Assembly (NCBI GenBank): GCA_032358165.1 | Contig: JAALGY010000012.1 | Location: forward strand, 62,001-126,000 | Source of the DNA: Diplosphaera chodatii | Taxonomy: Eukaryota > Chlorophyta > Trebouxiophyceae > Prasiolales > Stichococcaceae | Length of the DNA stretch: 64,000 nt | Direction: 5' to 3' | In this document: piece after piece, positions 59,109-64,000 of the stretch | Position numbering within the stretch: position 1 is the first letter of the stretch | Layout: the number at the start of each line of letters is the position of its first letter | Notes under the pieces: generated by a model | The model's database searches: none | Seen by the model: only the letters and a program-made list of their open reading frames with translations | Told to the model about the DNA's origin: nothing | Position numbers and translations under genes: made by a program

Positions 59109-60633
59109 AGAGCCAGGCGCTGTCACTCCGGATATGTTCATCGTGTAGAATGAGGCAGGTCGCATCATTCAGATGGCCAACTTATCGCCAGGCTTATGCA
59201 TCTTCGTCAATGCCAGCTAAACATCACCTGACGCTGCCTGCAAGGGTCATGACAACATTGCAGAAGGTGCTTCTCATTGCTGATCACACACATAGTGCAG
59301 GACAACGCCATGAAAATATGACTCGAGAACAGTTCGTGTACGAGAACTGCTGCGCATGCCACTTACAGAGACAGATCATAGTTTCACATTTCACATGCAT
59401 CTGAAATGCGTTGCTATGGGACCGTTGTCAAGTGCACGCACCGCAGGCATAACGACAAGCAAGCTGAATGGTTCTCACGGCCCGCTGAAAGCAAGGGCTG
59501 TATAGACAGCATGCTATCCTGTCCTGAGTAACCTCTTCAACACTGATAACAGCAGAAAGCGCGCAGCAGGATGTTGTCACTAAGGCTGTGCAATAGCTGG
59601 TGATCATGTGGCAGATGGCCAACACGCGACATAAGCTGCCTGCATCGCATCTGGATAGATCATACATGCAGTCAGGACCAGCCTAGTACAAAGCCTGCGG
59701 CTGCTTTTGACATTTTCACACTGTTGCAGCAGAGGTCAGCAACAAGTAACAGAGTTTCACCAGCCTGACAGACTATTGTTGCGTGATGCTCTACTGAGTG
59801 CTACTGATGGTTTCGCCTGCTTATTGTCCCTCAAAGATATTTTAGCGTCTTGTTTAAAGAGTGTGTCCAGAATGCTTGCAGCGCGCTCATTCTCTGTTTG
59901 GTGATCCAGATACGTACTCCAAGCATGAGCGCGCCTAGTGCCACCCTTCATGCATGACATCCTTGTAATCTGCCGTGGCGCAACATGGCAGCGGCCATTG
60001 CATGCCTTGCGAAATTAGTGCATGCGAACATGACAAAGAATGTCGCCGGTGCACACAGGTGAAGCTCTTTATCAGAACGTAATGGGGCAACAGTCGTGTC
60101 GATGCTGAGCATTCTGCTGATTCGAAATATTCCCAACATCTCACGGTTTTGATTCACATGCGCCGTGGACTATCATGAAAGCTGAGTGTGTATTCCCGGT
60201 CAGGCCTGCCCACCCTCACAAACTTTGCATGCGTTTGCGGGACAGTCTGAATGCACACCGATCCCTCGTCAAACACAAGCCACACAAGCCGGCGCGCGAT
60301 TTGTGCCGTACAAAGGTGACGCCACTCAACAAAAGCTCCGTCAGCGGATCCGTCTTCATGTATGTGATGGGAAAAAGCTCTTCAAGACGGGTGCAGCGAG
60401 GCTGCAAGCCGTCAAGCTAGTGTCTGAGCTGTATAAGAGAGCCGCATCTGCGGGCTGACAGCGTCGCACAAATGTTTGGGCCTGTATATCTCAATGATTG
60501 AATCACTATCAGGTCGCTTGCGATTTGGCTCAGTGTCCGCAGATTCAGTGTATCCTCCTGCCTGCGATCGATTCATATATGACTCCTTCAAATCCTGCTC
60601 TGTATTCTGTGCACGTACAGGCACCCACATAAC
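59109..60633. other. No supported gene
   Basis: Short frames only. One plus-strand segment near 60186-60458 (FVPYKGDATQQKLRQRIRLH, DGKKLFKTGAARLQAVKLVS) reads like protein but has no joinable neighbours. The right end should hold the promoter of the membrane-protein gene at 60634. Confidence 0.35.
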
Positions 60634-61149
60634 ATGGCAGATGAGGCATGGACGGTTGTCACCGGCCGGCCAGCGGACGGCAGGGCCCAGCTCAGCACAT
60701 CTCAAAACGGCCCTTACCAATCGATCGGCGCGGGTGATAAGAGGCATCAGCACTGGACCTCGTCAGGTGATCGCGGCCGCCGCCACACCACTGGCGGCTG
60801 CAGTCACGGCGCACTGATTGGTCTGGCGGCACTGGCGGCCCTGATCCTGCTCGGCGTTGGCATCGGCGCTGGAGTGGGCATCGGCAAGGTTAAGTTCGAT
60901 ACTGGCAGCAACAGCCAGGACATCTGCAAATGTCCCATAGCACCCAAGTTACCAACGCCAGCGCCCAAAAAGACGCCAACAGCAGCGCGGCTGACGCCAG
61001 CGCCCAAAAAGACGCCAACCGCAGCGCGGCTGACGCCAGCGCCCAAAAAGACGCCAACCGCAGCGCGGCTGACGCCAGCGCCCACAAAGACGCCAGCCGC
61101 AGCACAGGCACCAACGAAGACACCAACGAAGACACCAATGGCGGTGTGA
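60634..61149 (+). CDS. Single-pass membrane protein with 13-residue PAPKKTP repeats
   Basis: Single open frame of 171 residues starting MADEAWTVVTGRPADGRAQL. Residues 1-65 are polar (cytosolic, inferred), followed by a transmembrane helix (ALIGLAALAALILLGVG) that runs into IGAGVGIG, a short CKC-containing segment, then four copies of the 13-residue unit LTPAPKKTPTAAR and a KTPTKTPMAV end. The helix plus Gly-X-Gly run plus Pro-rich stalk is the same plan as in the genes at 3439, 10819 and 14726, but there are no cysteine-rich modules, so it resembles their first half alone. A GT at the last codon (ATGGCG|GTGTGA) leaves open that further exons exist. The stalk would be outside the cell if topology follows the positive-inside rule. 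Function unknown. Confidence 0.68.
   Translation: MADEAWTVVTGRPADGRAQLSTSQNGPYQSIGAGDKRHQHWTSSGDRGRRHTTGGCSHGALIGLAALAALILLGVGIGAGVGIGKVKFDTGSNSQDICKCPIAPKLPTPAPKKTPTAARLTPAPKKTPTAARLTPAPKKTPTAARLTPAPTKTPAAAQAPTKTPTKTPMAV
60955..61110 (+). repeat. 39-bp tandem repeat, four copies
   Basis: Copies begin at 60955, 60994, 61033 and 61072 (ACGCCAGCGCCCAAAAAGAC..). The middle copies are almost identical; the last is diverged. The unit is a whole number of codons and encodes LTPAPKKTPTAAR. Confidence 0.92.
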
Positions 61150-62087
61150 CTGGCACCAACACCAACGCTAGCACAGTGATGTGTTACTCATTCGATTAAT
61201 GGCTCCTGGGCTTAGACCCTGGCTTGCTTTCGTGTGCAGAAAACGTGTTTGTTCACGCATTTGGCACTCACCAGCAATCCAGGTGCAGCACCCACGTGTC
61301 ACAGACTCTTGTCACAGTAGAGTCCACTGCGTGCTGGGCTTCTGCACCTGTTTTATCAGTCAGACAGCGTCTGTATTGTTGTGTTGGCATCTGCATCACA
61401 TCAGACACATGACGATGTCTGCTGCGTTTTACATCTTGTATATAATGCGACTCGTAGCAGATCCGTGCACTCACTGCAGCACTGCACGCTTGCTTGGCAG
61501 GCATCAGGTGTGTTGACAGCTTGCATACTAGACTCACTTTAATATGTTTCATGGCACCGATCACATATCAGTACTTGAAGCACATCTGGCAGGGCACCAG
61601 GGCAGTTCATATGTCACGAGAAAGGTTGTACGTTGATCTTTCAGGCTGACTCAAGGCATATGCATGCAGTGGGCAGAAACGGATAGTGTCTTGTGGGTAA
61701 AGGCTGTAGCGCTTTTGATGCTCGACGCACTTGCTGTCGAAATGCTTGGCTCATCTGGACCAGATGCCATCCTTCGCAATTGGCCCACATTCATAGCATA
61801 CTCTGTCTTTCAGAGTGGTACACAGTGTGTGCCAGGGTGTTTTCATTGCCTTCGTCCTATCCCCATCCGAAGCGTTCCATCATGGTCGTGCAGCATCAGC
61901 TATGTCTTTTTTTCTGACACATCTGCTCTGCCCACGCCTGTGTCAGGCCGCAACCATGGGCGAGGTCCTATGTGAGGTTCACAAGAGCAGATGTAGAAGC
62001 AGCGAAGTTGTAATTAGTTTTCGTGCACATCAAGTCATAACGTTCAGACCACTTGCAGAGCCCGACTAAGGTGAAAACATCTATTAC
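61150..62087. other. No supported gene
   Basis: This lies between the 3' end of the plus-strand membrane-protein gene and the 3' end of the minus-strand BAG gene. No coding or repeat signal is supported. Confidence 0.4.
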
Positions 62088-63776
62088 TCACCCAGCATCC
62101 AGGGATGTAATGTCAGCCTCGAGCTTGCTACACAGTGCATTTATCTTTCGCACACTACCCTTGCGAGAGGCTATCACCTGAAATAGAACATATGCAAGAA
62201 GCTCAAGAAGATGTTGACAGCATGTGGTCCACCAGTCGGACATCATGTACGCTATGTAGCCATGCTGCCCTGCAACTGTCTTCTATGTGGTGTGTTTCCG
62301 TTTTCAGTTTGGCTTGCCTGCGGTGTGAGCTTGACGTCTGACGTTGATTTGACTCTATCCACATCGAACAGCAGCTCCGTCAGCCCTGAAAGCGTCTGCT
62401 GTGGCGTCAGTGCCTGGCGGGCCATCTGCATGAAGCATGATTGCTTTAAGTAGTGTTGTGCAACTACGAACCAGTGTTTGACCATCAGGTATGGACCCTC
62501 CAACCTACTGGTTGCTTTCTATCAATGCACTGACACTGCCCTATGCCACCGCCTGCACAGCCACGCTTGGCAGTGTCTGCGCAGTTCGCCCCTTTTAGCT
62601 TGCTTGCAGCAAGCTTATCAGCCGACAAGCAGAAACTGTTCAGCGATCCCAGGAGCTGCAGTGCGTCTGCACCTGCCAGCCGCTATCAGCAGCAAATGCA
62701 GGAGGTAGGAGGCAGGCAGCCTCTGCCGAGTGCTTATGGCTACATCGATGTGTGCTGCCCTCAACAGGCAGCGTTTTCATACAAGGTTGCCGGATCCTAA
62801 AACCCCACACAATGATTGCAACAAAACATGTTTACCGCCTGCATCAGCTGGTCCGCCTTCGTGTTGGTATCTTCAATGCGCGCAAGCACTGCCGCAAGCG
62901 CCTCGGCCTCACTCACTGCCGCTGTCGCAGGCACTTCCATGGCAGCCACCACCTGCATGGTGTACAAACATGGCATGAGTCGCTGATGGCAGCCAGAGTC
63001 TATCTGACACCCGGTTCAGTGCCTCCCGCAGGTAGTGGTTGCCTGCACGTTGCTTCATACACAACATGCTCGACGCAAGATTTGACATAGGGTAGGCAGC
63101 CACATCGTGTGCCACCTGCGCCAAACCTCTAGTTGAGCGCGGCCAGCTTTGCGGCTTCAGCCGCAAGATGATCAAAACTGCTGTCGGACAGAACTGGATT
63201 CTGCAGCTGCTCACCTCCAGCAGCACGCCGTCCGGTAGCCCCTCCAGCGCCATTCCTGTCTCGCTCAGGACACGGCCATTGTACCTACAGCAGGTTCACA
63301 AGCCCTTCTGTGTAGATCAGCCATAATCTGTGCATTGCATCACCATCTTGGAGCCCATGCAATGTAGTTGACACAATTACCCGGATGGCAATATGCATCG
63401 TCTTCACGGAGTATCAGCGGGATTACGAAGGATTGGTTGCATAGGGCAAGGGCAAGAGCAGCAAATTGTGTCACGTAACATACTCACGCAAGCCGTATCG
63501 CCTCGAGGTCCACATGTTGGTTCCGTGAAAGCTCTCTGGCCCATTCCTGTACAAAGTTCATGCCGAAGGATAGGGTGAAGTGCTGTACTAACTGTCATTG
63601 TTACACACGACATCAGTCTGCAAGGCATCAGGCATTTAGCGCGCACATAGCATGTTATGTGGATACCACACCTTTATGAACAGCGCATCCACAGAGCCTT
63701 CCATGACCATGAGATAAATCTTACGTCCCCAAACTAGGCGAACGTGGTGCTCCGCCTGCAGTCCTGTTGTCCCCAT
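62088..63776 (-). CDS. Ubl-BAG domain co-chaperone, copy 2
   Basis: Seven exons join in phase: 63672-63776, 63488-63546, 63215-63284, 63011-63115, 62836-62952, 62318-62425, 62088-62177, giving 217 residues. The Ubl part covers exons 1-3 (MGTTGLQAEHHVRLVWGRK; YNGRVLSETGMALEGLPDG, typical of the last ubiquitin-fold strands). Exon 4 (SNLASSMLCMKQRAGNHYLR) and exon 5 (ALAAVLARIEDTNTKADQLM) are helical. Exons 6-7 are BAG helices (LTELLFDVDRVKSTSDVKLT; ASRKGSVRKINALCSKLEAD). Compared with the gene at 8462, the first exon is 105 bases in both, and the Ubl and BAG boundaries and phases agree; this copy lacks the long polar tail and has one coil exon where copy 1 has two. The intron after exon 6 starts CAG|GCAAGC, a GC donor, where copy 1 has CAG|GTGAAA. 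Hsp70 nucleotide exchange is the known role of the family. Confidence 0.75.
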
Positions 63777-64000
63777 GTGAGCAGTGACTGAGCGCGCCGC
63801 GGCGCCCACAGCAGAATAATCGGTGCCCTTCTGGCGAGTAATATTGCGTGACGCACGGTACAGACAGTGAATGTGCTCGAAGTATGAGATCTGGACATTT
63901 GCATTGTTAGCGGATTACACGCGAGAGCCCGAGAGCTGTTAACCGTTGATGATTTTGTCAGATGTGACACAGATCTAGGGTTCAGGGAACTTTAGGCCGT
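63777..64000. other. Upstream of BAG copy 2
   Basis: It probably includes the promoter and 5' UTR of the minus-strand gene. Nothing else is visible. Confidence 0.35.

Noticed and set aside
1..64000. tRNA, rRNA, CRISPR array, bacterial operon features or a viral genome
   Set aside because: No cloverleaf or T-loop words, no rRNA segments, no regularly spaced repeats. Intron-rich genes exclude a prokaryotic reading, and no viral replication or structural genes were recognised.

Overview
The window looks like nuclear DNA of a green alga, most likely a trebouxiophyte such as a Coccomyxa relative; this is inferred from style, not from a marker gene. Genes are split into many short exons with GT(G/A)..(T)GCAG introns of about 100-350 bases. 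GC content is moderate and TGCA/TGCAG words are very common. TGTAA, the usual green-algal poly(A) signal, follows some genes, and plant-type families (Ubl-BAG co-chaperones, MULE and CACTA transposons) are present. Gene models were built by hand from splice sites, reading-frame phase and, where possible, comparison between paralogues inside the window. I saw no rRNA, tRNA or CRISPR.

Left part (1-17 kb): an Ser/Pro-rich protein gene (1.05-2.35 kb, +), a small single-pass membrane protein (3.4-4.1 kb, -), an unresolved multi-exon gene (4.6-8.4 kb, +), a Ubl-BAG co-chaperone gene (8.5-10.3 kb, -), and a tandem pair of seven-exon genes (10.8-13.1 and 14.7-17.1 kb, +) for cysteine-rich surface proteins. 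A 276-bp MITE-like element lies between the members of the pair.

Middle (17-36 kb): a 2.1-kb CACTA-like transposon, a 100-bp foldback hairpin, a secreted protein with a duplicated six-cysteine domain, a small predicted GPI-anchored cysteine-rich protein with a decayed inverted copy 2 kb away, a complete 4.5-kb Mutator-like element with 74-bp terminal inverted repeats and a 9-bp target duplication, and a small membrane-protein gene at 34.2-34.9 kb.

Right part (36-64 kb): a divergent Hsp70 gene with at least 22 introns (36.3-41.9 kb, -), an acidic protein built from repeated acidic exons (44.9-46.4 kb, -), a long unidentified protein with an Ala/Pro-rich basic tail (47.0-52.7 kb, -), a cysteine-packed metallothionein-like head joined to a charged helical and Pro-rich tail (54.1-55.7 kb, -), a DHHC palmitoyltransferase (56.4-59.0 kb, +), another single-pass membrane protein with 39-bp repeats (60.6-61.1 kb, +) and a second Ubl-BAG gene (62.1-63.8 kb, -).

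Two themes recur. One is cell-surface or secreted proteins: four share a transmembrane helix running into a Gly-X-Gly-X-Gly run and a Pro-rich stalk, and three others carry cysteine-rich modules. The other is chaperones: an Hsp70 with two BAG paralogues. BAG domains are known to bind the Hsp70 ATPase domain, so a functional link is possible but not shown here.
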